Shown: positions 51,029-61,885, numbered from the stretch's first letter. The stretch: DNA of 64,000 bases from Prauserella cavernicola (GCF_016595675.1 NZ_JAENJH010000002.1:124001-188000); one strand, 5' to 3'. Translations and numbers: made by a program. The notes: generated from the sequence alone by a model not told the origin.

Positions 51029-52942
51029 ATGAGCACGAGTGCGAACGGCAGTGGCACCGGCGCGCTGTCGGCGACGCGACCCACCGAGGTCAGCAGGCTC
51101 GACCGAGTCGTGATCCGCTTCGCCGGCGACTCCGGTGACGGCATGCAGCTGACGGGCGACCGGTTCACCTCGGAGGCGGCCGCCTTCGGCAACGACCTGG
51201 CGACGCTGCCCAACTTCCCGGCCGAGATCCGGGCCCCTCAGGGCACGATCCCCGGCGTCTCGAGCTTCCAGGTGCACTTCGCCGACTACGACATCCTCAC
51301 CCCCGGCGACCGTCCCGACGTGCTCGTCGCGATGAACCCCGCCGCCCTCAAGGCGAACCTCGCCGACGTCCCGCGCGGCGGCACGGTCATCCTCAACACC
51401 GACGAGTTCTCGAAGCGCAACCTCACCAAGGTCGGCTACGCCGAAGACCCGCTGTCCGACGACACCCTCGCGCCGTTCGAGGTGCACCGGGTCGCGATGT
51501 CCACACTGACCCAGGGCGCGCTCGCCGACACCGGCCTCGGCAAGAAGGACGCCGAGCGCTGCAAGAACATGTTCGCGCTGGGCCTGCTGTCGTGGATGTA
51601 CCACCGGCCGACCGAGGGCACCGAACGGTTCCTGCGCGAGAAGTTCGCCAAGAAGCCCGAGATCGCCGAGGCCAACATCCTGGCCTTCCGCGCGGGCTGG
51701 AACTACGGCGAGACCACCGAGTCCTTCGCCACCACCTTCGAGGTGGCCCCCGCGAAGCTGGAGCAGGGCACCTACCGCCAGATCACCGGCAACACCGCGC
51801 TCGCCTACGGCGTCATCGCGGCGGGGCAGCAGTCGCGGCTACCGATCTTGCTCGGCACCTACCCGATCACCCCGGCGTCGGACGTCCTGCACGAGCTGTC
51901 CAAGCACAAGAACTTCGGCGTCACCACGTTCCAGGCCGAGGACGAGATCGCGGGCATCGGCGCCGCGCTCGGTGCCGCCTACGGTGGCGCGCTGGGCGTC
52001 ACGTCCACCTCCGGCCCCGGCATCGCGCTCAAGTCGGAGACCATCGGACTCGGCGTGATGATGGAGCTGCCACTGCTCGTCATCGACGTGCAGCGCGGCG
52101 GCCCCTCGACCGGCCTGCCCACCAAGACCGAGCAGGCCGACCTGCTGCAGGCGATGTTCGGCCGCAACAGCGAGTCCCCCGTGCCGATCATCGCGCCGTG
52201 CTCGCCCGCGGACTGCTTCGACGCGGCGATCGAGGCCACGCGCATCGCGCTGACCTACCGCACGCCCGTGCTGCTGCTCTCCGACGGCGCCATCGCCAAC
52301 GGCTCCGAGCCGTGGCTGATCCCCGACGTGCGCACGCTGCCCGACCTGACGGTGGAGTTCGCCACCGAGCCCAACGCCCCCGACGGCTCCGGCGAGCACT
52401 GGCCCTACGTGCGCGACCCGGAGACGCTGGCCCGCGAGTGGGCTGTGCCCGGAACCCCTGGTCTGCAACACCGCATCGGTGGTCTGGAGAAGGCCGAGGG
52501 CAAGGGCAACATCTCCTACGACCCCGACAACCACGACAAGATGGTGCGGTTGCGCCAGGCCAAGATCGACGGCGTCGACGTGCCCGATCTGACGGTCGAC
52601 GACCCCTCCGGCGAGGCCCGCGTGCTGGCGCTCGGCTGGGGCTCGTCCTACGGCCCGATCGGCGCCGCGGCTCGTCGGGTCCGCAAGAAGGGACTGCCGG
52701 TGGCGCAGGCACACCTGCGGCACCTCAACCCGTTGCCCGCCAACCTCGGCGAGGTCCTCGCCCGCTACGACACCGTGGTGGTGCCCGAGATGAACCTGGG
52801 CCAGCTCGCGATGCTGCTGCGCGCCAAGTACCTCGTCGACATCCACTCCCACACCAAGATCGCCGGGCTGCCGTTCAAGGCCGAGGAGCTCGAGGGCGTC
52901 TTCACCGACATCATCACCAGCACCAAGGAGGTCGCGCGCTGA
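51029..52942 (+). CDS. korA: 2-oxoglutarate:ferredoxin oxidoreductase subunit alpha
   Basis: This 637-residue subunit joins the gamma and alpha parts of 2-oxoacid oxidoreductases: a gamma-type domain first (RFAGDSGDGMQLTGDRFTSE) and an alpha-type domain with TYPITPASDVLHELS and VTSTSGPGIALKSETIG. With KorB it oxidatively decarboxylates 2-oxoglutarate to succinyl-CoA using ferredoxin, an alternative to the classic dehydrogenase complex in actinobacteria. ATG 51029 gives the expected N-terminus. Its stop overlaps korB by one base (TGATG). It resembles KorA of Mycobacterium in size and order. Confidence 0.92.
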   Translation: MSTSANGSGTGALSATRPTEVSRLDRVVIRFAGDSGDGMQLTGDRFTSEAAAFGNDLATLPNFPAEIRAPQGTIPGVSSFQVHFADYDILTPGDRPDVLVAMNPAALKANLADVPRGGTVILNTDEFSKRNLTKVGYAEDPLSDDTLAPFEVHRVAMSTLTQGALADTGLGKKDAERCKNMFALGLLSWMYHRPTEGTERFLREKFAKKPEIAEANILAFRAGWNYGETTESFATTFEVAPAKLEQGTYRQITGNTALAYGVIAAGQQSRLPILLGTYPITPASDVLHELSKHKNFGVTTFQAEDEIAGIGAALGAAYGGALGVTSTSGPGIALKSETIGLGVMMELPLLVIDVQRGGPSTGLPTKTEQADLLQAMFGRNSESPVPIIAPCSPADCFDAAIEATRIALTYRTPVLLLSDGAIANGSEPWLIPDVRTLPDLTVEFATEPNAPDGSGEHWPYVRDPETLAREWAVPGTPGLQHRIGGLEKAEGKGNISYDPDNHDKMVRLRQAKIDGVDVPDLTVDDPSGEARVLALGWGSSYGPIGAAARRVRKKGLPVAQAHLRHLNPLPANLGEVLARYDTVVVPEMNLGQLAMLLRAKYLVDIHSHTKIAGLPFKAEELEGVFTDIITSTKEVAR

Positions 52943-54006
52943 TGACCGCCACCGATCTGGGTCTGCCCGCGCTCGGTGGGCTGGACCTGGTTCCCACGAC
53001 GGACGAGCCGCAGAAGGCCAAGGACTACAAGTCCGACCAGGAAGTGCGCTGGTGCCCCGGCTGCGGCGACTACATCGTGCTCAACACCATCCAGTCGTTC
53101 CTGCCCACCCTCGGCCTCAAGCGCGAGAACATCGTGTTCGTGTCCGGGATCGGCTGTTCCAGCCGCTTCCCCTACTACATGAACACCTACGGCATGCACT
53201 CCATCCACGGCCGTGCACCCGCCATCGCCACCGGTCTGGCCACCACCCGGCCCGACCTCTCCGTCTGGGTCGTCACCGGCGACGGCGACGCGCTCTCCAT
53301 CGGCGGCAACCACCTCATCCACACCCTGCGCCGCAACGTCAACCTCAAGATCCTGCTGTTCAACAACCGCATCTACGGGCTGACCAAGGGCCAGTACTCC
53401 CCCACCAGCGGCCAGGGCATGGTCACCAAGTCCACGCCAGCCGGCTCGCTGGACACCCCCTTCAACCCGATCTCCCTGGCACTCGGCGCCGAAGCCTCCT
53501 TCGTCGGCCGCGCGCTCGACAGCGACAAGAAGGGCCTCACGGAGGTCCTCACCGCCGCCGCTGAGCACCGCGGCTCCGCCTTCGTCGAGATCTACCAGAA
53601 CTGCCCGATCTTCAACGACGGCGCGTTCGACGTCCTCAAGGACAAGGACGAAGCGGCCCAGCGCATCATCCCGCTCACCCCGGGCGAGCCGATTCGCTTC
53701 GGCCCCGAAGGCGAGTTCGGCGTCACCCGCAACGGCTGGGGCGGCTTCGAGGTCGGCAAGGTGGCCGACATCGGTGAGCACGAGCTCGTGGTGCACGATC
53801 CGACGATCGCCGACACCTCCTACGCCTTCGCGCTCTCCCGCATCGGCGACCAGAACCTCAACCACACCCCCACCGGCATCTTCCGCCAGGTCACCCGCCC
53901 CACCTACGACGACCAGGCCCGCACCCAGCTGGAGCAGGCCGCCCAGGCCAAGACCCCCAACCTGCAGTCCCTGCTGACCGGCAAGGACACCTGGACGGTC
54001 GCCTGA
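52942..54006 (+). CDS. korB: 2-oxoglutarate:ferredoxin oxidoreductase subunit beta
   Basis: This 354-residue thiamine-diphosphate subunit has CPGCGDY and GIGCSSRFPYY for the iron-sulfur cluster and the TPP motif GDGDALSIGGNH with N for metal. It lacks the extra ferredoxin domain of larger enzymes, matching the two-subunit KorAB form. It starts by sharing one base with the korA stop. A hairpin terminator follows. Confidence 0.94.
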   Translation: MTATDLGLPALGGLDLVPTTDEPQKAKDYKSDQEVRWCPGCGDYIVLNTIQSFLPTLGLKRENIVFVSGIGCSSRFPYYMNTYGMHSIHGRAPAIATGLATTRPDLSVWVVTGDGDALSIGGNHLIHTLRRNVNLKILLFNNRIYGLTKGQYSPTSGQGMVTKSTPAGSLDTPFNPISLALGAEASFVGRALDSDKKGLTEVLTAAAEHRGSAFVEIYQNCPIFNDGAFDVLKDKDEAAQRIIPLTPGEPIRFGPEGEFGVTRNGWGGFEVGKVADIGEHELVVHDPTIADTSYAFALSRIGDQNLNHTPTGIFRQVTRPTYDDQARTQLEQAAQAKTPNLQSLLTGKDTWTVA

Positions 54007-54021
54007 GCAGACAACGACAAA

Positions 54022-54053
54022 AGCCCCCGGAGAGCCTGGTGCTCCCGGGGGCT
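54022..54053. terminator. Bidirectional terminator after korAB
   Basis: Stem AGCCCCCGG / CCGGGGGCT with an inner GAGC / GCTC and a bulged A is framed by CAACGAC (54012-54018) and GTCGTTG (54056-54062). The A and T runs beside the stem allow termination of korB and of the convergent membrane protein gene. Confidence 0.75.
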
Positions 54054-54071
54054 TCGTCGTTGCTGCTGGGG

Positions 54072-55526
54072 TCAGCTCAGGGGGCGGAACCCGACCCGTT
54101 CGGCGTCGGCCGGGGTGCGGAACCACACCTCGGCCACCATGCGCGGGAACTGCGGGGAGTCCTCCGTGCAGTAGCGCAGGGCGGTGACGCTGGCCTTCAC
54201 GCCGAAGTCGTCCGAGGGCTTGCCGCCGCCGGGGCGCGGCATCGCCGACCCCGGACCGAACGGGCCAGGGGGAAGCTCGTCCGCAGCGGACTCTCGCGCG
54301 GGCGGCGGCCCGCCGGGGGCGACAGAGGGCTCGAAGAGCGAGCCACTGTGCGCTCCGCCGTCGGACTCGGGCTCGCGCCTGGTGACCGAACGCATCGACG
54401 GCTGGATCGGCTTCGGAGCGTCGAATCCGCCCAGGGGCGAGCTCCTCGGCTGCCGCTTCGGCAGGATCTGGGTCTGCTCCACCGCGTCCTCCTGGTCGGG
54501 CGCGGCGTCGGCGCCACCGAACGCGTAGGCGGGCGGCGCGTGGTCCTCGGGCTCGTCACTCTGCGGCTCGTCGTCCAGCTCGTCGAACGGCACCGGCTCG
54601 AACAGGCTCGGCGCGCGCCGCGGCCGCTCCGGTTCCGGCTCGGGATCGGGATCGGGTGCGCGGTGTGACGCGGGCTCGCTGTAGGGCTGCGGCTCGGGCT
54701 CCGGTGCACGGTGCCGCTCGGACTCGGTGAAGGCCTGCGGCTCGGGCTCGTCGACGGGCTCCGGCTCGCGGAACGACTCGACCCCCTGGAGCGACTCGGC
54801 GCCCCGGAAGGACGCGGCGCTCTGGAACGACTCCGGTTCCTGGAAGGACCCGACCTCCCGGAACGACTCGGACTCCTGGAACGACTCGGGCTCGTAGAAC
54901 GACGTGGTCTCCGAGGCCGACTCCGGCTCCCGGTACGAGTCCCGCTCCTGGAGCGACTGCTGCTCCCGGAACGACTCCGACCGAGGGAAGTCGTCGGGCT
55001 CGGCGTCGCGGTGCAGACCACCGGCCTGCTCGGGCTCGTCCCGCTCGTCCGACGACGGATCCAGCACCGAGGCCATCTCGGAGCGCTCCGGCTCGAGGTC
55101 CCACGGCTGGTCGGCCAGGTGGAAGTCGTCCTCGACGGGCTCCTCGTCCTGCCGCTGCGCGCGGTGGCCCTGGAGGCTGTCGCGCTCGGGCCAGCTCGTC
55201 ACCGGGCTGAGGTGCTGGGTGAGCTCGGCCTGTCCCTGCTCGGGAGCGGTGTTGGCCGGCTCGAAGCCGCGCGTCGACGGCATCGGAGCCACCGGCTCCT
55301 CGCGATCGCCCTCACCGGCGGGCTGGAACGTCCGGGTCAGCGGACCCGGCTCCGGCGCGGCGGGCATGGCGGGCGGCGGTGCGGGCGCGCTCTCGCTGGC
55401 GACGAGTCTGCGCTCCAGCTCCCGGATGCGCTTCTGAGCGGGCCGGACCAGGAAAAGCCAGGCCAACAGTGCGCCGAGCACGAATGCGATGGCGCTGAAG
55501 ACCCAGACCTGCCCGAAAATGGACAC
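54072..55526 (-). CDS. Single-helix membrane protein with Ser-Phe repeats and sunset-like C-terminus
   Basis: This 484-residue protein has one N-terminal membrane helix (about residues 8-27), a long acidic, Pro- and Glu-rich disordered region, and a repeat block around residues 187-260 with units like SFREPES, SFQEPES and SFQESES. The last 45 residues (GVKASVTALRYCTEDSPQ and AEVWFRTPADAERVGFRP) resemble the short C-terminal module called sunset in actinobacterial proteins. Its role is unknown; similar proteins are near division and transport genes. It is 15 bases downstream of the polyprenyl synthase gene and may share its transcript. Confidence 0.75.
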   Translation of the reverse strand: MSIFGQVWVFSAIAFVLGALLAWLFLVRPAQKRIRELERRLVASESAPAPPPAMPAAPEPGPLTRTFQPAGEGDREEPVAPMPSTRGFEPANTAPEQGQAELTQHLSPVTSWPERDSLQGHRAQRQDEEPVEDDFHLADQPWDLEPERSEMASVLDPSSDERDEPEQAGGLHRDAEPDDFPRSESFREQQSLQERDSYREPESASETTSFYEPESFQESESFREVGSFQEPESFQSAASFRGAESLQGVESFREPEPVDEPEPQAFTESERHRAPEPEPQPYSEPASHRAPDPDPEPEPERPRRAPSLFEPVPFDELDDEPQSDEPEDHAPPAYAFGGADAAPDQEDAVEQTQILPKRQPRSSPLGGFDAPKPIQPSMRSVTRREPESDGGAHSGSLFEPSVAPGGPPPARESAADELPPGPFGPGSAMPRPGGGKPSDDFGVKASVTALRYCTEDSPQFPRMVAEVWFRTPADAERVGFRPLS

Positions 55527-55541
55527 TCGCGCTGTCCTCCC

Positions 55542-56561
55542 TCAGTGGGTGCGTGCGACGAGGTAGTCGGCCACCGACTCGCAGGCGTCCCGCGCCGGAG
55601 ACGACGGCAGCGCCGTGAGTTCCGTCCTCGCGCGCTGAGCGTAGTCGGAAAGAGTGACCCTCGCCCGTTCGAGACCGCGCGACGAGCGCAGCAACACCAG
55701 AGCCTCGTCGACCAGGGCGTCGTCGGTGAGCGGGCCCCCGAGCAGCTCGGCCAGCCTCGGGTCGGGCCGGTCCTCGGCGAGCTCGTACAGCATCGGCAGG
55801 GTGCGCACGCCCTCGCGGAGGTCGGTGCCCTGCGACTTGCCGAGCTCGTGCGACGGCGAGTCGATGTCGATGATGTCGTCGGAGATCTGGAACGCGGTGC
55901 CGATGATCTCGCCGAACCGGCAGAGCGCCTCGATGTGCTCGTCGGAAGCGTCGGAGAGCATCCCGCCGAACCGGCCCGCGGTCGCGATCAGCGAGCCGGT
56001 CTTCTGCGCGATCACCGAGAGATAGTGGGCGACGGGGTCCTCACCCTCGCCGGGGCCGACGGTCTCGCGCATCTGGCCGGTCACCAGCTCGCCGAAGGTC
56101 TCGGCGATGATCCGGGCCGCGTCGGTGCCGAGGTCGGCGACGAGTCGCGACGCGTGCGCGAAGAGGAAGTCGCCGGTGAGGATGGCGATGGTGTTGTCCC
56201 AGCGGGCGTTCACGCTCGGCGCACCGCGGCGCATCGTGGCCTCGTCCATCACGTCGTCGTGGTAGAGCGTGGCGAGGTGCACCAGCTCAACCGCGGCGGC
56301 CGCGGTGACGACGGCGTCGCGGCCGTCCTTGCCGAACTGGGAGGCCAGCAGCGTGAACATCGGACGGAAGCGTTTGCCACCCGCCTCGACCAGGTGACTT
56401 GCGGCCTCGTTCACCGCCTGCACGTCACTGCGGACCACCTGGCGCAGCACGTCCTCGACGTCGTGCAGGCCGCCGGCGAGCTCGCGGAGCAGCCCCTCGT
56501 CGGCGATCTGCAGCCCGACCGCGGCGCGCAACTCCTCGATGGCGCCATCACGCACTGACAC
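55542..56561 (-). CDS. Long-chain polyprenyl diphosphate synthase
   Basis: This 339-residue trans-prenyl synthase has the first aspartate-rich motif DDVMD at residues 102-106 and the second DDIID near 230, with GGKRFRP and the catalytic Lys. Small residues (Ala97, Thr98) five and four before the first motif leave room for a long product. It probably makes the C40-C45 tail of menaquinone, the electron acceptor of the complex I encoded upstream. GTG 56561 is preferred over the codon at 56600 because GAGGGCGG lies seven bases before it. Other long-chain roles are possible. Confidence 0.9.
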   Translation of the reverse strand: MSVRDGAIEELRAAVGLQIADEGLLRELAGGLHDVEDVLRQVVRSDVQAVNEAASHLVEAGGKRFRPMFTLLASQFGKDGRDAVVTAAAAVELVHLATLYHDDVMDEATMRRGAPSVNARWDNTIAILTGDFLFAHASRLVADLGTDAARIIAETFGELVTGQMRETVGPGEGEDPVAHYLSVIAQKTGSLIATAGRFGGMLSDASDEHIEALCRFGEIIGTAFQISDDIIDIDSPSHELGKSQGTDLREGVRTLPMLYELAEDRPDPRLAELLGGPLTDDALVDEALVLLRSSRGLERARVTLSDYAQRARTELTALPSSPARDACESVADYLVARTH

Positions 56562-56762
56562 GTCGATTCCGCCCTCTCGGCACTGGGTAACGATCGCCAC
56601 CAGCCTAATGGCAACGGTTCAACGGTCGATGACCCTCCGTACCAGCGGAATCGTGATGCTGACGACATATCGGTGCAAACGCTTGCGCACCGATCTGCCC
56701 GAAGCGCCGAAACGGCCGGTTCGCGAACGCGGCGTGCTCCACGGGCCAGGCTCACCACACAG

Positions 56763-56800
56763 CTCGGCGAGCCGGGCCTGTTGGCAACCGGCTCGCCGAG
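56763..56800 (-). terminator. Terminator after nuoN
   Basis: A perfect 13-bp stem (CTCGGCGAGCCGG / CCGGCTCGCCGAG) with a 12-base loop begins 14 bases beyond the nuoN stop and ends the nuo transcript before the polyprenyl synthase gene. Confidence 0.75.
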
Positions 56801-56813
56801 GTACGAGCAGAAC

Positions 56814-58382
56814 TCAGCTGATCGCGAAGCCGCCCGCGCCCGCCCAGTCGAGCGCGAACGCGGGGAGCACACCGAGCAGCAGCGTCACCGCGACGCCGAG
56901 CGTGATCGCCGCTGTGGTGAACGCGCCGGGCACGCTCACCGTCGGGCCGTCCGCCGCGGGCTCGGAGAAGTACATCAGCACCACGACACGCAGGTAGAAG
57001 AACGCGGCCACGGCACTGAACACGAGCGCGATCACCACGAGCGGCGCCATGCCGTCGGACAGTGCCGCCGAGAACACCACGAACTTGCCCACGAAGCCGC
57101 TCGTCAGCGGGATTCCCGCGAGCGCGAGCAGCAGGAACGTGAACACGGCCGCCAGCAACGGCGAGCGTTTCGCGAGTCCCGCCCATGCCGACAGGTGCGT
57201 CGCCTCGCCCGTCGAGTCGCGCACCAGCGAGATCACGCCGAACGCGGCGAGCGTGGTGAAGCCGTAGGCGAGCAGGTAGAACAGCGTGCCCGACAGACCG
57301 TCCTCTGTGAGCGCCATCGTGCCGATGAGCAGGAAGCCCGCGTGCGCGATCGACGAGTACGCGATCATGCGCTTGACGTCGGTCTGCGTGAGGCCGAGCA
57401 CCGCGCCGATCAGCATCGACACGATCGCGACGCCCCACAGCACGCCCCGCCACTCCCAGCTGGTCGACTCGAACGCCACCGTCAGCACGCGGAGCATGCC
57501 GCCGAACGCGGCGACCTTGGTGCACGCGGCCATGAACGCGGTGACCGGTGTCGGCGCGCCCTGGTAGACGTCGGGCGTCCAGGTGTGGAACGGGCCGACG
57601 GATCCCTTGAACAGCAGACCCACCATCAGCAGGCCGAGTCCCGCGAAGAGCAGGGTGTCGGAGCGGTCGGTGCCCGCGGTGGCGTTGGCGATGTCGGCCA
57701 GCTTCACCGAACCTGCGTAGCCGTAGAGCAGCGCGAGACCGTAGAGGAAGAACGCGCTGGCGAACGCGCCGAGCAGGAAGTACTTGACCGCGGCCTCCTG
57801 CGAGAGCAGCCGCCGCCTGCGCGCGAGCCCGCACATCAGGTACAGCGGCAGGCTCAGCACCTCGAGCGCGATGAACATCGTCAGCAGGTCGTTGGCCGAG
57901 CAGAACGCCATCATGCCGCCGAGCGCGAACAGCGCCAGCGGGAACACCTCGGTCTGCATGCCGGTGGAGCCGACCTGCGCCCGGTCCTGCACGGTGCCCG
58001 GCGCGATGCCCGCCTGGGCGACGAACGCGCCGCCCGGTTCGATCGACCGGTCGGCGATCAGCAGCACCGCACCCAGCGCGAGTGCGAGCAGCGTGCCCCA
58101 GAGGAACAGTGCGGGCCGGTCGATCGACAGCGTGCCGCTGAGCGTGGTGGTGCCCTCCGCGGGCGAACCACCGACGTAGGCGCCGAGCGCGACTCCCGCT
58201 GCGGCGATGGCGAGCAGGGTCAGCACGACCTGCCCCGGCCACCGCTGGTGCTTGGGCAGGAACGCCTCGAACAGCACGCCGATGCACGCGGCGCCGAGGA
58301 TGATCAGCATCGGCAGGATGGCCGCGTAGTCGATGGCGGGCAGCTCGATCCGGTCCGCCTGCTGGGCGAGAAAAACGTTCAC
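56814..58382 (-). CDS. nuoN: NADH-quinone oxidoreductase subunit N
   Basis: This 522-residue antiporter-like membrane subunit has about 14 helices and the conserved NuoN stretches AVKYFLLGAFASAFFLYG and FKGSVGPFHTWTPDVYQG and MIAYSSIAHAGFL. It belongs to the proton-pumping arm of complex I. The start is GTG 58382, followed by VFLAQQADRIEL. It is the last gene of the nuo operon, nine bases after nuoM, and is followed by a hairpin. Confidence 0.96.
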   Translation of the reverse strand: MNVFLAQQADRIELPAIDYAAILPMLIILGAACIGVLFEAFLPKHQRWPGQVVLTLLAIAAAGVALGAYVGGSPAEGTTTLSGTLSIDRPALFLWGTLLALALGAVLLIADRSIEPGGAFVAQAGIAPGTVQDRAQVGSTGMQTEVFPLALFALGGMMAFCSANDLLTMFIALEVLSLPLYLMCGLARRRRLLSQEAAVKYFLLGAFASAFFLYGLALLYGYAGSVKLADIANATAGTDRSDTLLFAGLGLLMVGLLFKGSVGPFHTWTPDVYQGAPTPVTAFMAACTKVAAFGGMLRVLTVAFESTSWEWRGVLWGVAIVSMLIGAVLGLTQTDVKRMIAYSSIAHAGFLLIGTMALTEDGLSGTLFYLLAYGFTTLAAFGVISLVRDSTGEATHLSAWAGLAKRSPLLAAVFTFLLLALAGIPLTSGFVGKFVVFSAALSDGMAPLVVIALVFSAVAAFFYLRVVVLMYFSEPAADGPTVSVPGAFTTAAITLGVAVTLLLGVLPAFALDWAGAGGFAIS

Positions 58383-58390
58383 GGCTGGGA

Positions 58391-59980
58391 TTACCTTTCC
58401 TGCACCGCTGTGAGGGTCGCTTCCACCGACGGCGTGACCTTGTCGAGCACCGGCTTCGGGTAGAAGCCGAGTCCGACGATCAGCACCACCAGTGGCGCGA
58501 GGACCGCGATCTCCTTCACCGACAGATCACGGATGGCCTTCTTCGCTCCCACCTCGGGCTCCACCGCCGTGGCCGTCGCTCCGCCGCCTCCGGAGGGCAC
58601 CGGCGCGCCGGCCGTGGTGTCCCCGGTGACGCCGACGAGCGCGTCGCCGCGCAGCGGTCCGGTCATGATCCGCTGGTACAGCCACAGCACGTAGGCCGCG
58701 GCGAGCACCATGCCGACGGTCGCGATGATCGCGTAGACCGGCCTGGTGTCGAACGCGCCCAGCAGCACCAGGAACTCGCTGATGAACGAGTTGGTGCCCG
58801 GCAGGGACAGTGTCGAGAGGCCCGCGATCAGCAGCATGCCGCCGAGGATCGGGGTGAGCTTGAACATCCCGCCGTAGTCGGAGATCCGCGTGGAACCTCC
58901 TCGGGCGGCGATGATGCCCACCACGATGATCAGCATGCCCGTGGCGAGGCTGTGGTTGAGCATGTACGTCGCCGAGCCCACCATCGCCTGCGGCTGGAAC
59001 GCGAAGATGCCGAGCGCGATGAATCCGAAGTGGGCGATGGAGACATAGGCGACGAAGCGCTTCATGTCCTGCTGCCCCGCCGCGAGCACCGACCCGTAGA
59101 TCACACCCGCGACGGCGAGAATCAGCACCAGTGGCGCGAGTTGCTTGCTGGCCTCCGGGAACATCGGCAGGCAGTAGCGGAGGAAGCCGAACGTGCCGAC
59201 CTTGTCGAGCACGCCGACGAGCAGCACCGTGACGCCGATCGGCGCCTGGCCCGCCGCGTCGGGCAGCCACGTGTGGAACGGGATCAGCGGCGCCTTGATC
59301 GCGAACGCGAGGAAGAAGCCGAGGAACAGCCAGATCTGTGTGCTCGCCGGTGCGTCGCGCACCACCTCGACGAGCGTGGCCCAGTCGAACGTGCCCTGAC
59401 CGAGCTCGTCGGAGGCCAGCGAGTACGCCCCGATCGCCGAGGCCAGCATGATCAGGCCGCCGAGGAACGAGTAGAGGAAGAACTTCACCGCCGCGTACTG
59501 GCGGTTCGGGCCGCCGTAGCCACCGATGAGGAAGTACATCGGGATCAGCATGATCTCGAACAGCACGTAGAACAGGAACACGTCGGTCGCGGCGAACACA
59601 CCGATCGTCAGTGCTTCCTGCACCAGCACCAGTGAGAGGAACCCGCCCGCGGTGCGGCCTTCCGGCAGCTTCCCCGTGGTGCCGAGCGTGCCGATGATGA
59701 TCGGCACCAGCACCGCGATCACGGCGATCATCAGCAGCGAGATGCCGTCGGTGCCGAACGAGATGTGGATGCCGAAGTTCGGGATCCAGTCCATCGAGGA
59801 CGCCTGCTGGATGCGCTCGCCCGCCGGGTCGTAGGCCAGCCAGAACGGCACCACCAGCGCAAGCTCCACAAGGGACACCGCGAGTGCCGTGATCGTGGCC
59901 AGCCGGTCGTTGGACCGCAGCCCGGCGACGACGAGTGCGCCGACCAGCGGCAGCAGGATCAGGGCCAGGAGCCAGGTCAT
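58391..59980 (-). CDS. nuoM: NADH-quinone oxidoreductase subunit M
   Basis: This 529-residue antiporter-like subunit of complex I has about 14 helices, with the conserved [18 protein letters not shown] and [15 protein letters not shown] and the functional Glu in [16 protein letters not shown]. An extra soluble region of about 30 residues ([15 protein letters not shown]) lies before the last helix, which is common in actinobacteria. It overlaps nuoL by four bases. Confidence 0.96.
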   Translation of the reverse strand: MTWLLALILLPLVGALVVAGLRSNDRLATITALAVSLVELALVVPFWLAYDPAGERIQQASSMDWIPNFGIHISFGTDGISLLMIAVIAVLVPIIIGTLGTTGKLPEGRTAGGFLSLVLVQEALTIGVFAATDVFLFYVLFEIMLIPMYFLIGGYGGPNRQYAAVKFFLYSFLGGLIMLASAIGAYSLASDELGQGTFDWATLVEVVRDAPASTQIWLFLGFFLAFAIKAPLIPFHTWLPDAAGQAPIGVTVLLVGVLDKVGTFGFLRYCLPMFPEASKQLAPLVLILAVAGVIYGSVLAAGQQDMKRFVAYVSIAHFGFIALGIFAFQPQAMVGSATYMLNHSLATGMLIIVVGIIAARGGSTRISDYGGMFKLTPILGGMLLIAGLSTLSLPGTNSFISEFLVLLGAFDTRPVYAIIATVGMVLAAAYVLWLYQRIMTGPLRGDALVGVTGDTTAGAPVPSGGGGATATAVEPEVGAKKAIRDLSVKEIAVLAPLVVLIVGLGFYPKPVLDKVTPSVEATLTAVQER

Positions 59981-61875
59981 GAGAACCTCACCATCAGCAG
60001 AGCGGCGACGATCAGAACCGTGCCGCCGAGCATCGACAGCGCATAGGAGCGGACGAAGCCGGTCTGGAGTCTGCGCATTCGGCCGGACCCGCCGCCCAGT
60101 GCGGCGGCGAGGCCGTTAACCGCGCCGTCGACGCCGCGGTTGTCGAGGAACACCGCGAAGCGCGTCGCCCACAGGCTCGGCGTGGCCACCAGCGTCTCGT
60201 TGAGCGCGTTGCCGTACAGGTCCTTACGCGCGGCCCGGACCGGCCAGGCCACGTTCTGTGGCCGCTCGACCGCGGTTTCCTTGCGGCCGAACAGCATCCA
60301 CGCGAGTCCGACACCGAGCGCCGAGATCAGCACGGTCAGCCAGGGGACGATGGCGTGCGGCAGGACGCCGTGCTCGCTCTCGGCGAGCGGGCCCACCGCC
60401 GGGGCGAGGAAGTCGGCCAGCCGGTCGCCGAGGATCAGCCACGCACCGGCGCCGACCGAGCCCACCGCGAGCACGATCATCGGCGCGGTCATCACCGTCG
60501 GCGACTCGTGCGGGTGGAAGTCCCTGCCGTCGGAGGACTTGATCTCGCGCCAGCGCTGCTTGCCGAAGAACGTGAGCAGCACCAGGCGCGTCATGTAGAA
60601 GCCCGTGATGCCCGCGGCCAGCAGGGCCGCGCCACCGAACACCCAGCCGCGCCAGCCTTCCTGGCCGAACGCCGCCTCGATGATGGCGTCCTTGGTGAAG
60701 AAGCCGGACAGGAACGGGAAACCGATGATCGCCAGGTAGCCGAGGCCGAACGTCGCGAACGTGATCGGCATCTTCGAGCGGAGGCCACCGAACTTGCGCA
60801 TGTCGACCTCGTCGTTCATGGCGTGCATGACCGACCCGGCCCCGAGGAACAGCCCCGCCTTGAAGAAGCCGTGCGTGAGCAGGTGCGCGATACCGAGTGC
60901 GTAGCCGAACGGGCCGAGCCCGACGGCCAGCATCATGTACCCGATCTGACTCACCGTGGAGTAGGCGAGCACCTTCTTGATGTCGTCGTAGGCACAGCCG
61001 ATGATCGACCCGAGCAGTAGCGTGAACGCACCGACGATCGTGACGACCAGCCTGCCGTCCTCGGTGAGGTTGTAGATCGGCGCCGCGCGGGCGATCAGGT
61101 AGACGCCCGCCGTCACCATCGTCGCGGCGTGGATCAGGGCCGACACCGGGGTCGGGCCCTCCATCGCGTCGGGCAACCAGGCCTGCAGCGGGAACTGGCC
61201 GGACTTACCGCAGGCGCCGAGCAGGAGCAGCAGCGCGATCGCCGTGATGGCGGCCGGGGGGATGTCGCCGATGCCGGCGAACACCTCGGCGTAGCCGGTG
61301 CTGCCGATGTACTTGAACATCAGGAAGATCGCGAGCGCCAGCCCGACGTCACCGACGCGGTTCATCAGGAACGCCTTCTTCGCCGCGGTGGCCGCGGTCG
61401 GGCGGTCCTGGTACCAGCCGATGAGCAGGTACGACGCGAGGCCGACACCCTCCCAGCCGAGGTACAGCGTCACGAAGCTGTTGCCGAGAACCAGGATCAG
61501 CATCGACGCGACGAACAGGTTCAGGTACCCGAAGAACCTGCGCCGGTTCGCGTCGTCGGACATGTAGCCGATCGAGTAGATGTGGATCAGCGCGCCGACA
61601 CCGGTGATCAGCAGCACGAAGATCACGGACAACGCGTCGATCCGCAGTCCGAAGTCGACCTGGAGTGCCCCGACCGGGATCCACGAGTAGAGCGTGGTGT
61701 CGGAGGCCTGGTCGAACGACGTGGAGAAGAACAGCACCAGGCCGTACACGAAGGACGCGATGACCGTCGCGCACCCGAGCAGGTGCCCCCACGCGTCAGT
61801 CCGCTTGCCACCGGCCAGCAGGATGAGCGCGCCGAGCGCCGGGAACGCGACCAGCAGCCACGATGATGCGATCAA
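59977..61875 (-). CDS. nuoL: NADH-quinone oxidoreductase subunit L
   Basis: This 632-residue subunit has about 16 helices, including the long lateral helix at the C-terminus that ties the pumping subunits together. Motifs include [38 protein letters not shown] and [15 protein letters not shown]. The start is TTG 61875 with AGGGGA about nine bases upstream; no ATG or GTG lies in frame nearby. It pumps protons in complex I. Confidence 0.96.
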   Translation of the reverse strand: MIASSWLLVAFPALGALILLAGGKRTDAWGHLLGCATVIASFVYGLVLFFSTSFDQASDTTLYSWIPVGALQVDFGLRIDALSVIFVLLITGVGALIHIYSIGYMSDDANRRRFFGYLNLFVASMLILVLGNSFVTLYLGWEGVGLASYLLIGWYQDRPTAATAAKKAFLMNRVGDVGLALAIFLMFKYIGSTGYAEVFAGIGDIPPAAITAIALLLLLGACGKSGQFPLQAWLPDAMEGPTPVSALIHAATMVTAGVYLIARAAPIYNLTEDGRLVVTIVGAFTLLLGSIIGCAYDDIKKVLAYSTVSQIGYMMLAVGLGPFGYALGIAHLLTHGFFKAGLFLGAGSVMHAMNDEVDMRKFGGLRSKMPITFATFGLGYLAIIGFPFLSGFFTKDAIIEAAFGQEGWRGWVFGGAALLAAGITGFYMTRLVLLTFFGKQRWREIKSSDGRDFHPHESPTVMTAPMIVLAVGSVGAGAWLILGDRLADFLAPAVGPLAESEHGVLPHAIVPWLTVLISALGVGLAWMLFGRKETAVERPQNVAWPVRAARKDLYGNALNETLVATPSLWATRFAVFLDNRGVDGAVNGLAAALGGGSGRMRRLQTGFVRSYALSMLGGTVLIVAALLMVRFS

Positions 61876-61885
61876 GGTTGGTCCC

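Noticed and set aside
54740..54980. Regular GC-rich repeats resembling a CRISPR-like or tandem array
   Set aside because: The units are 20-30 bases, differ from each other and stay in frame with the minus-strand protein; they encode Ser-Phe-Glu repeats and have no conserved repeat and unique spacer pattern.
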